A DNA stretch of 64,000 nt, taken from the NCBI GenBank assembly GCA_029204225.1, contig CM055099.1, positions 69,297,349 to 69,361,348 on the forward strand, in the 5' to 3' direction. The translations under genes were made by a program, and so were the position numbers. The stretch comes from Diphasiastrum complanatum. Taxonomy: Eukaryota; Streptophyta; Lycopodiopsida; Lycopodiales; Lycopodiaceae. The notes beneath the pieces are model-generated. The model was given only the letters and a program-made list of their open reading frames with translations. It made no database searches and was not told where the DNA came from. Shown piece after piece: positions 11,093 through 21,915 of this stretch. Within the stretch, counting starts at the first letter, position 1. Each line of letters begins with the position of its first letter.

Positions 11093-12098
11093 CTGTTAAG
11101 CATAAGATAAAAGCTGCTCAGTGCAAGTTTGCAGAATCACCTTGAAACTTATTTACAATACTCGCTACATTCAAAACAAGTAAAAACCTAAACCATATAT
11201 GAACTGAAACAGCATTTTAAGGTGAAAAGAGGAATATTTTCTTTCATTAGCTCATTCAGTCAACTCAATATGGTTCCATAAAATATGTGCTGCAGCTTAG
11301 CAAGTGTCATATAACTTTAAATGGACTCAATATCTTCTGGCAAGATTCCTTTAATTTGATACTAGTTCACTAAAAGTGTCTTGGTTTAGCAACATGTAAA
11401 GGATATCTAGTATCTACATAAGTACAAGTGACTAAGGACATCGCACTGAGTGGAATGAGGTTACTTGGATTGGTCTTTTGATTGTTAGTAAGTCTTCTAA
11501 AGCCCTAATAGGACATTTAACAAGTCTATGCACTCTTGTGCACATTCTTTTCAAATAAAGCCTATTAATGCACAGCACTTGTGATCTGTGGTAAAAGTTC
11601 CTGATTGGTACTATCAGCGAGCCCTGCTAAACAATGCAAATATAGAGTGCTTGTTCAAACCTGGAAACATATTCACTAAATGGAAGGGAGGCCTTGGCCT
11701 TCACTGCTATTGAAATACCTCAGAAATCCTTATGTTGAAGAAATGTTCTGACTCAGAAGTCAGCTAATGACATTCAATTTCCAGTTCCTTGTAAGGAATG
11801 ACTACACATGGAACTGAAGAATGATGTCAGAATAGCAATAAGTACATAGACACATAGTGCAGCGCCATTGTTAAGTAACTATCTTTTGGAAGTGTACACA
11901 ACGAAAATCAGAAAATCAAATAAGGGAGCTCCCTCAAAGCCTGAAAACATTGCACACAGTTACAAACAAATAATCTGAAATCAAATCTAATAATGCTCTC
12001 ATACAATAGTAATAGATCTAATAACACAATGGGATGTAACAAATCCATCCATTGTCTGTTCAGATCTACCCTAAAAGATCACCAGTTTCGAAACAGAC
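11093..12098 (-). other. Host gene intron 1 (1006 nt)
   Basis: Starts at GT 12098-12097 (context CTTCAG/GTCTGT) and ends with AG at 11094-11093. It is the only intron in which I see no transposon remnant. Confidence 0.75.
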
Positions 12099-12359
12099 CT
12101 GAAGTATTAAGACAGCTTCTGAAGTAAACCCTGAGTTGTGAGATGCAGACAGACAGTCTGCAACTGCACGCCTAAGTGGCTCTGGTTGTTTTCTGCGAAG
12201 TGACTTTGGTCTCTGAGAAACAACCCCCTGCAATCTGAAAGTTCCCATCCCTTCAGGTTTGGCTGAAAACCCCTTCAAACCACGCTGATAAGACGAAGTC
12301 CTCTGCCTGCTAGACGTTGACTCTTCCCTCACATTTGAATCCTGTCGAACCGAATGCAT
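12099..12359 (-). CDS. Host gene, exon 1 with start codon
   Basis: Opens with ATG at 12359. An in-frame TAA lies at 12419-12417 with no other ATG between, which supports this start. 261 nt (87 codons) run to a CAG/GTCTG donor in phase 0. The product is basic and Ser/Arg-rich at first (a likely disordered N-terminus), then carries KQPEPLRRAVADCLS, a motif that with the following exons makes up the N-terminal signature of a conserved plant protein of unknown function (recalled, not searched). No signal peptide or membrane segment is apparent. An upstream non-coding 5' exon remains possible. Confidence 0.8.
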
Positions 12360-14149
12360 ATTTGTTACTTGACTATACTGTCGCAGCTTTAAAAACTGAT
12401 CTCGCTTCCCTGCTTCTTAATAATAAGTTGTCCGCCAATAACTGCTGTGTTGACAAGGAAGGAATTCTTTCCTCTACTTGAGGCTAAGAGTTCGACTCCA
12501 ACCTGCTGCACGTATAAGCATATAGAAGCGAAAAATAATAATGATGTGCTTCAAGATATGCTTCCTCGAAAATATTGTGCTTCATGCTTCCTCAAACCTA
12601 ATATGCTTCGAGCGATGGTACGCGAAGAGCAGCCTTCTCCAGAAACTGATGAGATCCTCCAACAAAGTGATTTGATGGTGAAGACTTGCTATCCTTTACT
12701 TGACGTTAAGTGGCCAGTCACATGAATGAGTACATAGAAGCAGAATAAACTTCCAGGGATGTGAATCTGGGATTCTAAAGGAGAGCGAGTATCCGTAGAA
12801 AGTGATATCTGGCAGAACGGATCACAAATTCGAGCCGGTAAACGGTAGAATTAGGTTTTCGATGCTTCAAACCCATACTGATAAAGGTCAATTTGGCTAG
12901 GCTTTTGATCATTGGTTTTCGCAATCGCATCCATAAAAAGTGCTCTCAAGTACCAAGCCTTGCCTCCAATGGAAACACAATTGACTGCTACAATAAACTT
13001 GTTTGCATTATTACTCAATCCACGTCCTCCATAATATAAGATTTTCGATCAAGTAAGGTTTCAGGTTCTTTAATGTATGGATTAAACAGTTCAAATTGGT
13101 GAACCTAACGCTGTCACCCACATCCCAAACTAAATGATGGCATCCATCAGCAAATCTGATCAAATGATAGTTCCGCACCCTTCACTGTCTCATTATTCCT
13201 TTATCTCATTTTTCCTTTCTCTTCAAGTCACTCTATTCACAAACCACTATAATAGACTAAACCAAGCACTTGCGGATCTATTCCGTGTCATCTCCACACC
13301 AACACTAGCCTCCTAGCCTCCGCCTTCGCCAATCCTGCTCCGCCTCTGCAAGCGCATACGATTCAAAGGGATCCAAGAGGCAAGAGCTGCGTACTCCAGA
13401 GGTGCCTAAAAAACTCATCGTCTATATGCCAAACAACACATGATATTCATCATCTACATGATAAATAACACATAATATTCATCCTCCATATTGTAGACGA
13501 TAGATAATATAAAGGTGCATAAGATATCCATCACGTATATGATAAACAATTGATGATACTCATCATCTATGTGATAAACAGCAGATAATACTCATCATCT
13601 ACATGATAAATAATAGAAAATACTCATCATGTATATGATAGATAGTAGATCGATCCTGATTAAAAAGCCCCCCCCGCACATGCCATAGCCTGCTCCCGCT
13701 CCTGCTGCTGCTGCTGATGCTGCTGGCAAAGCTGATGCATCGTCTCCTGCGCAGGAGGATCGAGAAGACGAAGGCAAGGAAGCAAGCAAAGGCATCTGCA
13801 TCTGCGAGCGTCGAGGGTGGATCCCACCGTCTCGACGATCCAGAGACACCATCCCATGTTATGTCAGATACACAGCTCACAGATCACAAATCCGAACAAT
13901 GAATGGAGCAGTTTCAGTCAGTGACGTGCGTGCGGGCTTGGGTTTTCCCATCTGCAGGGCTGTGAGAGCAAAAAAGAGCGAAACTCACGTCAATTGAAGG
14001 GTACTTTTCATAAGCCACGTCATTGAGAAGGGTCAAACTTCGCCTGAAACTTAAAACCTCTTCTTTTGTAGCGGTAAGAAAAATTTACGAGCCCCGGCGG
14101 CCTTTGATTTTGAAGGGCGGGGTCCCTGTCAAAGTGAGGGTTCCATTCT
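12360..14149 (-). promoter_or_regulatory. Upstream region of the host gene
   Basis: Presumed 5' UTR and promoter of the minus-strand gene. The block 13660-13860 is distinctly GC-richer, with CTG/CTGCTG runs and both-strand open frames that look compositional. This is typical of a plant 5' UTR but not proof of one. No convincing TATA box could be assigned to a start site. Low-copy-looking sequence fills the rest. Confidence 0.35.
13417..13655. repeat. Degenerate minisatellite upstream of the host gene
   Basis: About six imperfect units of roughly 38-40 bp built on ATACTCATCATCTACATGAT followed by AAACAACAGATAAT. It ends next to the GC-rich block at 13660. Confidence 0.8.
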
Positions 14150-16144
14150 TTTTTATTCATAATTTATTATAGACAGCATGTTTCATTTAATCCACCTTTT
14201 TTAATATTAAAGAAGCCCTTTTGACCCATGTGATTGGTAAAATCTAGCATAGGTGGCCAGCCCAACCTAGCACACTCCATCCATACTTGATTGAGCTAGC
14301 ATGAATTGAGCAACCTTTACATTGCCATCATAGGTACACATAGTCATGTTTGGTGCACGAGTCTCGGACATTGCCTCCACATCATTAACACACATCTACC
14401 CAAACCCTTTTTGGCCTCAGCTTGGGCGCAATCCACTGAAAAGTTTGAGGTTGCCCGAACCTACGTGAACCTGGGCTCGAGTCACTAAAAACTCCCCTCT
14501 CCATCCCATATGTCTCCAACAATCATGCTCGAGCAAAGGAACCCTGATCTAGGTTCGTGCAACCTAAACCAGAAGCTATGTGTTTTGGATTTCAAACGCC
14601 CCCCAAGTCTCCTCTTTCACAACAATCAAGAATTTGATTTTGACCTTTGTTGATAGAGTAACCATTGTTAACTAGCTCAACCGACGTGGAGGACTTCAGC
14701 ATTACCGATCAAAGTGGAATAAAGACTTTAACATACTTGACTGGAACTACCTATTTGGCAACAATTACCAAATCCCTTCACTTTGGCCTCCTCCACTACC
14801 CACTTTCAAGGTTTCCTCTCTTTCAAGGCATTTATTTCTTATATGTTTCCTATTCATTGTGGAGTAAGCATAGTTCCCAACGTTTCCTAGCAACTTTCCA
14901 ATAAATAAATAAGAAATAAACCTATTATTTAAAAAATAACTCTGGAGTAGATAAATATGTTTAGAATAATGATTGGATCATTGTTCTCGGGGTTCCTAAA
15001 AAAGGTTCTTGTGCATACAAAAAGGGTTTATGTTCTTGTTCCAAGGTTCAAAAAGCTTTAATATGCCCAAGATAATGATTAGTAATACATAACATTATAC
15101 CCCATGATTATGCTCTCCCACCTCAATCTCGAGCTTTGTAATAAATCCTCCTGTAGATCATCAAATATTGCACCAACCACCTGGTCAACTACATGCTCCA
15201 CAAGGGATGGAAAACGAGACGCTTGCACACGTCCACAAGAATAGACCGACACATCCTCACACCTAACTTCTGCCCATCTACCCTAGTGGATCCTAGCAAA
15301 TGGACTTTATCCCTAGTTAGATTCTTCAACGTCTCCTCTCCACAATACTAACAATGCCATTGTTTAGCTCTCCTGTTAGTATACATCCCCCTCTCCGACT
15401 CCACCCTAGTGGGTCTTAGCAAATGGGCTTTCACCCTAGTTAGATTTTTCAAGGTCTCCTCTCCACAATCCCGACAATGTCATTGTCTAGCTCTCGTGTT
15501 ATTATACATTGCTAACCATGGTGAATCCTAAATCCTAATGCCTAAACACCAAAAAAATTAGAAAAAAAAAAAATCTAACATTCTTTTGCAAACTACGGTA
15601 TTACAACAGCCAAAAAAAACAATATACAATATTTCACACATCCTACAATAGCAGTTACATGCAATTGTTTTACACCCTAAATGCTAAAAGTGGAAAAAAA
15701 AAATGAAAAAATTGGTGCCTACAAAATAAGACCATAAATAATTTAACTCATCGATCTGGTAGCATTGGAAACACTCCCATTCAATAGTGTCAAGTAGATG
15801 CATTTTAAGCATCACATTTTACGTAGACTCTAACCATAAGCTACCTTTTTGAGCAAGCTCTTATGAATTAATTATGAGTGCCTGCACTTCAGCTCCAAGA
15901 TGAATTAAGCTAAATCAGACATTTAGTCCTCTCCCATGACATCTGTTTTGTCATTTTTGTCTGGTTTGGCTTATTCTTTGTTGTTTTTATCTTTGTTTAC
16001 TTTTGAAATTTCTCTGATTCCACGGTGCTCTTTGGCATTCTTGCTCACATCTTGATCCTATCCAAACAAAGTCTATTGCACACTCAAAAGGAAAGCTACT
16101 AGCACCAAAACTAGTGCAAGGGGTGAAAATTGAGAGAGGGACAT
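14150..16144. other. Unassigned sequence between host gene and LTR cluster
   Basis: AT-rich DNA with no frame or domain I recognise. It contains the tandem pair at 15279-15515 and several A runs. Some of it may be very old transposon sequence. Confidence 0.4.
15279..15515. repeat. Imperfect tandem duplication, period about 123 bp
   Basis: Two adjacent copies both run from ACCCTAGTGG through AGCAAATGG, CCCTAGTTAGAT and TCTCCTCTCCACAAT to CATTGT-TAGCTCT. Scattered substitutions indicate age. Confidence 0.85.
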
Positions 16145-16993
16145 TGTGAAAAATGTCAACTAGTTAAGTTGATCTAATTTCAAAGTGAATTTTCAACTTA
16201 GAGATGGATTTTCTTATATCAATAAGGCCTAAGAATAGTGTCTTTAGTATTTTTAGCAAGTAGACAAGTTAATAAGGTCAAATTTAGACCTAATTTCATT
16301 GATGTATTTAGATCAATTGCATCTAATCATAAAAATCTAGGTTTTTGGTGAAGTACCTAGAAACTACTATTTCAAGTCGATATTTGGCAAGTGGCCAAGT
16401 GACACTATTTTTGCTATAAATAGTTGTACTTGCATAGAAAATAGATCTTGATGTTCTCATTTTCTATTTTTTTTTTACTCTATATACATCTCTCTCATAT
16501 TTCTCTTGATATCTTAAATTCTAATTTGTAGAATGCAATTTTTCTTATGTGGCTTGAATCCACGTGTGAATGATGTTTTACTTCTGCTGTTGTATGGATA
16601 GGGATAGTACTATATTGGATCTTAGTGATTTTGATTAGATATGCATTTATTTCAAAGTTCTAGCATGATAGATGCATGATTTTTAGTTTGTTGATGAATC
16701 TAGATGTCCACTCAAGTTTAGCCAAAGATCAATTGATCCAGAACTATTTGAGGGTGCCATGATTTCTATCTCAAATCAAGCAAATTCAAGTGTAGAAAGT
16801 GAATCTTTGTGATCCAATCACTTGTAGTAGGCCAATTTTTTAATCTACTTACTGGAATTTGGAGACAAAGAATTGCACATGGTAGTAGGAGGTGCATTAT
16901 AATAGAATTTATATCAAGTTTCTAATTTTTGCATGTAGCTTTTGATTTATTCAATGGTATGTGTTTTTTATGAGATCATAAAAGTTGAATAGT
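16145..16993 (+). mobile_element. LTR and leader of a copia element of the G family (J)
   Basis: TGTGAAAAATGTCAACTAGT at 16145 and the following CAACTTAGAGATGGATTT match the reverse complement of the right LTR of element G (53851-54485). Downstream, 16745-16960 (TTTGAGGGTGCC, AATCTTTGTGATCC, TTTGGAGACAAA) matches the reverse complement of G's leader (53540-53800). The LTR end and primer binding site expected between them are deleted. The piece is interrupted on the right by LTR K. Confidence 0.75.
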
Positions 16994-17668
16994 TGTTGGA
17001 GGGTTTTCATATCTCGAGGCAACCCTAACCTTAGTTAATAAGTGAGAAGGATTTGGCACCCTGCGTGTGTAAGTCCAACGCGATGATCACATAGTTATTT
17101 GATTAGTTAGAAGTTAATATAAGGACTTTCGGGCTTTTTGCGGGCATTCAATGTCGCAAGGCCTAATAGTCAAGTTAGTGAACAAAAAGGGCTCCCCCAA
17201 AATTTCAAATTTCAAATAACAAGGGAGGTGGAGATTGGCCAATAGGATTTGAGGCCAAAGCCCTAAAATCCATTATATATAGTGGTGCTTTGTGATTCAT
17301 TCACATGTTCATTTTAATAAAAGCAGATTGAACCTCTTACGGATTGAAATTGGATGTCGTTGCTCTTCTTCCTTGCTCCATCTCTCATGCTTTATTTGGA
17401 TCTTTATGTTTATTGGATTTGCTAATTGTTGGGACTGATCATTTTTATACTTTTTGTGAGAGAAGAGAGATAGAAAAAAGTAAGTTTTATCAATGCTTGA
17501 GTAGTGTTAATGGTTAGTGTCAGATATGGATCATAAGCATGTGCTTGACTATGAACTATGTTATCACTCTTATGGGAACAAATCTCTATGTGACAACATG
17601 CTAATCCTCTTCATCTCCTTGATGTGCTTGGATCTAGGGTTGAAGGTGGATAGGAAATACCTGCTACA
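16994..17668 (+). mobile_element. LTR of a Tat/Athila-like gypsy element (K)
   Basis: Begins TGTTGGAGGG and ends CTGCTACA, immediately before a primer-binding-like site. It shares its start, the CGTGTGTAAG area, the GCCAATAGGATT box and TATA region with LTR H at 48605-49428, so the two are one family. It sits at the end of the J leader, suggesting insertion into J. Confidence 0.7.
17237..17283 (+). promoter_or_regulatory. CCAAT and TATA boxes in LTR K
   Basis: GCCAATAGG near 17238 is followed about 35 bp later by TATATATA (about 17274-17282). The same pair at the same spacing occurs in LTR H, which supports a U3 promoter. Confidence 0.6.
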
Positions 17669-18568
17669 ATTTTGGCACTGTTGTCAGGGAGCTATGCCAA
17701 TTTTTTATTTTCAACATGTTTCTAATCCATGGATAGATGTTAGCTTGCATTTAGATATTTTATCTTGGCATATTAGTGCTAAAATTATATTTTAGGGTTA
17801 ATTTGAGAGAGATTTTGCTTGATTTGTGTGGATTTTTTTGCTTATAATCTATTTTAATTGTTGAGCAAAGAAATCCAGACAAATCACCATTCCTAAGATC
17901 CATTTGGATTTGAAGAAAACAGAGAAACCCTAAAAAATCATTCACTTCAACCGTTTTGGTGACAAAAGAGATAAAATCTTCATCAGACACTCATAACTTT
18001 TTGTTCCTTCGCAACCAAACTTTGCTGACTTGTTGGCAGGACCACCCTGATGCAATGAAGCTACAATTTGAAGGGCGAAAGTTACTTCCCAACCAAAAAT
18101 TCCAAAAATTGAAGAAAAACCACCAAAAACAGTGAAAAAATCCTAAAATTAAAAAAAATACTAAAAACCATCATTCACCTGGTCTACTGCATATAGCTCT
18201 GACCCAGATCTACTTATATACAAGATATTTAAGGTTAACTCTAAAAATGAAAATCTAAAGTGACAGTTTTACTAGTTGTTGGTAATCTTTTGTAGAAAGT
18301 TTTACACCTTTCTGCAAGAATATTAGTTATTTGAGAGGAACATTCGCTTGAACCTTTGCCAGAGTCACAACCAGTCCATAATCAGTAAGTTAGGCAAATG
18401 TTCAGTCAAGTTATACTGAGCTATTTTTGTCAAAAAAAGTGCTCTTTTTTGCAAAAATAAAAATATCACCCTTGAAGCTTTGTCTAAACCTTTGCCGATT
18501 TGACTGAGGTTTTCAAATTTAGTGATCCATCATTTTTCTAGTCAACGAAGGTTGGTTATATCTGGATC
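17669..18568 (+). mobile_element. Primer binding site and leader fragment of K
   Basis: TTGGCACTGTTGTCAGGGAGC just after the LTR is a decayed form of the TGGCGCCGTTGCCGGGGA site (Asp-type tRNA) of Tat/Athila elements. The changes from canonical include C to T, as expected from methyl-CpG decay. No gag or pol can be read before element C starts at 18569. Confidence 0.6.
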
Positions 18569-19403
18569 TGTATAAAATTGTATAGACCAAAATGACCAAG
18601 AAATAAAGGCTATCTAGTCTTCCATTATTTTTGTATGAAATGTATTTTGAATATTAGAGCTTATTACTCTAACTGATGAATTATGAGTGCAGGTATCATT
18701 ACCTGAAGACAAGAAATGAAACTGTAGAGCAATACTAACAGTTTGATATGCAGGTTCTAGAAATAGAATCTAATGATGAACCATTTGGTGATATGGCTTC
18801 TAACCTTTTCTTAAGGGTATGTGCAAGTACTAAGAAAAGTACCTGAAGAAGGAATCCAAAGAAGCTTCTTATAGCTTAAAGACGGTACCTGAAGAAGTCT
18901 CAATCGAGTCTATAAAGAAGGCTCACTCGAGTCTATGAAGACTAGGAGAAGAAACCAAAGGACTAATCACCCTTTGTGTCACACTCCACTATGATTGGGG
19001 ATGGGCAACCCCTAGAAAAAAGGGCCTAGGAATTGCTGAAAATTATGCAAGGTAAGATGGACATATACAAAGCCTTCCCCATGACATCAAAAACACTTGG
19101 GTGAATCCCAATGTTGTAAACAAAGAAAAATTCAACTTGAAAGTGGCTAACATTAAATGTTAAGCTACCTATCTTCTATCCTTATCAATATGCAACTTAC
19201 CTACTTTTCCACATGGCTTGTAAGCCATAGGACATCTAGGAAAATGCGCCCTCCTACTCCTCCCCTTTTGCTCTAACTAATGGATAAACACTCTCTCATA
19301 CCTATACACCTCACTCTCTCACTTTACTTATCCTAGAGTCTCCCTTACACCTCTCACACTCATTTTGGACACCTCAACCACTTCCTAAAGACTACACATT
19401 CCC

Positions 19404-19410
19404 TATAAAA
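19404..19410 (+). promoter_or_regulatory. TATA box in LTR C
   Basis: TATAAAA in context CCCTATAAAAGGAC, followed by a pyrimidine-rich stretch, is a credible Pol II core promoter for the element. The X copy of this LTR has lost two bases here (CCCTAAAAGGAC). Confidence 0.65.
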
Positions 19411-19656
19411 GGACTAACTCGCCCCTCTCCCTCATTATTCATCTCCCATTCATTATTGCTTTGCCTCTTGCTCTTGTTTTTATGTGTGTAGGTGCTTGGA
19501 AGAAAGCTTGGAGCTATGGCTTGAGAAAAATCTGTCAAGCTTGGATTAGAAGCACTTTCGGGACCACTTAAACACACTCTCACTTTCTCCTACCTCTTTC
19601 ATCTCTCTCTCTCTCTCTTTCTCTCTCTTCTCTAAAACTTTCACACCATGGCTTTG

Positions 19657-19752
19657 CATGTCACACCATCCATGACTTGATGACTTTGCATGTCACACCA
19701 TCTATGACTTGATGACTTTGCATGTCACATCATCCATAACTTTATGGTCATG
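19657..19752 (+). repeat. 32-bp tandem units in LTR C
   Basis: Three units starting CATGTCACA at 19657, 19689 and 19721. The X LTR has four on the opposite strand (61455, 61487, 61519, 61551). Confidence 0.9.
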
Positions 19753-20286
19753 CATGTTTGATTTCGGAGTTGCATGTCTGATTTGGGAACTTGGATGTAT
19801 GAAATTGAAGCTTGCATGTTGTAATTGAAGCTTGCATGTCAAATTGGATTCATGCATGCCATGCCTACTGATGTCAAATGCCTATTCATGCTCCTTTCTT
19901 GATCAATAAGTCCTTGCATGTCATAAGGAACCACTTTTCTTGGTATAAGATTCTTTAAGATCCAAAATCTGCAACTTCTGTTCGATGTAAAGATCTAAGA
20001 AATCATATTCCCAAAACCATTGTATATGTAATTGGCCTTGGGCCAATTGATCTTGCATAATTTCAAAAGAAAAATCCTTCCGGGGGGGAGGGGGGGTCCC
20101 CATCTTGACCCCTCAGCAAGTCTCTTGAATGAATGATTTTGTGGTTGAATGTTAAAGTTCTTCACTAAGTTTTTAAGTTCTTTTTCAAGTTCTATTCAAC
20201 AATGTTATGTTGATTTGTTCTTTTTAAGTCACACTTTCTAAAGTCAGGACTTTAGAATTAGTAGACCCTCACTTCAGGTTCACAGT

Positions 20287-20299
20287 TTGGTATCAGAGC
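20287..20299 (+). other. Primer binding site of element C
   Basis: TTGGTATCAGAGC directly after the LTR matches the 3' end of plant initiator-Met tRNA in reverse complement, the primer site of many chromovirus-type gypsy elements. Confidence 0.85.
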
Positions 20300-20581
20300 C
20301 AAGGTCTATTATTTTTCTTTCTTTGTGAAGTTGATGTGAGGGCCTTGTGTATTCATTCTTGAATCAAATGCCAATACACAGGACTTTTTATGTTTACTTT
20401 CGAATAGATTTTCCTTCCGCTCGAATTTCCTTTTTCTTATAAGATCTCTTTACTATTAGAGCTAATAGACTCCATTTGGGGGATCCTCGAGAATTGGATC
20501 TCTCTAAATCTCCAGTCTATTCGTACTTTTTGCCTTGAGTTTGTGTATCACAGGTGAATTCCAAAAAAACTCCAATCAAAG

Positions 20582-21420
20582 ATGGATAGCTCCTCACGAG
20601 GCTCTTCAAGCTCCTCTTCATCTATGTCGTCATCTCCTCATGTTTCCTCCAAGTCAACTTCCTCTACTCGATCTAGGAGAAGGAGGTTTGTTAAGATTGA
20701 TAATAAGCTTTTTAAGTTTTCTAAGTTTGATGGAGATAGTAGCAATGAAGAGAGTTTGCTTTCCTGGATTCGAAATCTTGATACTTTCTTTGAGAAAAGT
20801 AGATACTCAAATCATTCCAAGATTCGATTTGCAACGTATCATCTAGATAAGTATGCATCTCTATGGTGGGCAGCTATGAAATCTAATCAAGAAGCTGCAT
20901 CCACTTGGCATAGCTTTAAAAAGCAAATTAAAGCCCACTTTTTGCCAAAAGAATATAAGAAAGATACTTTAGCTGCATGGGACATCTTTAGGAAAAAACA
21001 AAATGAGAAGGTAGTTGAGTATGTAAAGAGATTTTGGGAGTTTCTTTTGAAAGTTCAGACTTTGCATTCCATTTCTAAGAAAGAACGGAAAAGAAAGTTC
21101 TATTCGGGTTTGCATAGAAGTAAACAATATGGCTTAGATCTAGTACAGGTTGATAATTTGGAACAAGTCATATATTATGCTACCAGAATTGAGCTGTAGG
21201 ATAATCATCGAAATGGAAGCGGGAACAAAAGGAAGGAACATCCCACCACTCAAACTCCAAAAGAGAAGACTCAACGTCTTCCCAAAGAATAAGTGCAGGC
21301 CTATCGCAAGGAAGGAAGATGCTTCAAGTGTGGGGAAAAGGGCCACATTTTCTTCAAATGTCCACTCAAAGATACCAAAGCTTCAAGTGCAGACAAAGGA
21401 AGCAGGTGGCCGTAAAAAAC
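20582..21420 (+). pseudogene. Gag of gypsy element C (capsid and zinc knuckle)
   Basis: A 205-codon frame from ATG 20582 begins with a Ser-rich segment. It then gives the retrotransposon gag core (KLFKFSKFDGD, ESLLSWIRNLDTFFE, ASLWWAAMKSNQEA, HFLPKEYKK), and ends at a stop at 21197. The frame resumes after further stops with CFKCGEKGHIFFKC, an intact CCHC zinc knuckle near 21330-21370. It would form the particle that packages the element RNA. Two or more stops and no intact ORF past the capsid mark it as dead. A full copy is at 27961. Confidence 0.9.
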
Positions 21421-21915
21421 ATTGAAGACACTCAAAACCACGATCTCCTCAAGACATGGGGACAAGTCCATAACAAACTCTGTTTAATTCTCTTTGATGT
21501 AGGCTCCTCTCATAATTTCATCTCTTTTAAGCTTGCACAAGAGATAGGAGTTGGTTCCTTCTTTGAATCTATGCTTAAGGCTAAAGGTGTTTTTGTTGAT
21601 GGTGATGCAAACATTTACCCTGTAATTGGAAAACTTAAGCTTTAAATCTCCGACTACTATGAACCTATAGAATTCATGGTAGGTCCTTTACAAGGAGTAG
21701 ATGTAATCTTAGGCATGCCTTGGCACAAAATGCACAACCCTCTGGTGGACTATAATAAGCATTTGATTTCATGGAAGCACAAGGGTAAAGATGTTAGTGT
21801 GCATGCAAGACAGAGTGGCGAAACAATTACTTTGGTAAGCCATATTCAGGTATCAAAGGTACTAAAGAAAGAAAGTAATATTTTCTTATTTGTTGTTTGT
21901 TCAAAGTATGGATGA
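21421..21915 (+). pseudogene. Protease region of gypsy element C
   Basis: LILFDVGSSHNFIS near 21483-21525 is the retropepsin active-site block, but the canonical D-S/T-G reads DVG. GVDVILGMPW near 21690-21720 is the conserved second block (ILGM-WL). A TAA separates the two (after GKLKL, near 21643). A protease lacking the active-site Ser/Thr plus the stop implies loss of function. Confidence 0.85.

Larger units (their letters stand above)
18569..20284 (+). mobile_element. 5' LTR of Ty3/gypsy element C (1716 bp)
   Basis: Runs from TGTATAAAATTG to GGTTCACA and is followed by a primer binding site. It is the direct counterpart of the 60903-62634 LTR on the other strand over its whole length. 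It holds a TATA box, a CT-rich run (about 19600-19635), 32-bp tandem units and a G tract (20082-20096). The flanking 5 bp on the left are GGATC; the right partner is lost. Confidence 0.9.

Noticed and set aside
12447-12725. 92-codon plus-strand frame upstream of the host gene
   Set aside because: Antisense to the presumed 5' region, no recognised domain, and no supporting codon pattern.
13595-13902. Overlapping open frames on both strands in the GC-rich block
   Set aside because: Low-complexity CTG and GA runs explain them; more likely 5' UTR composition than protein.
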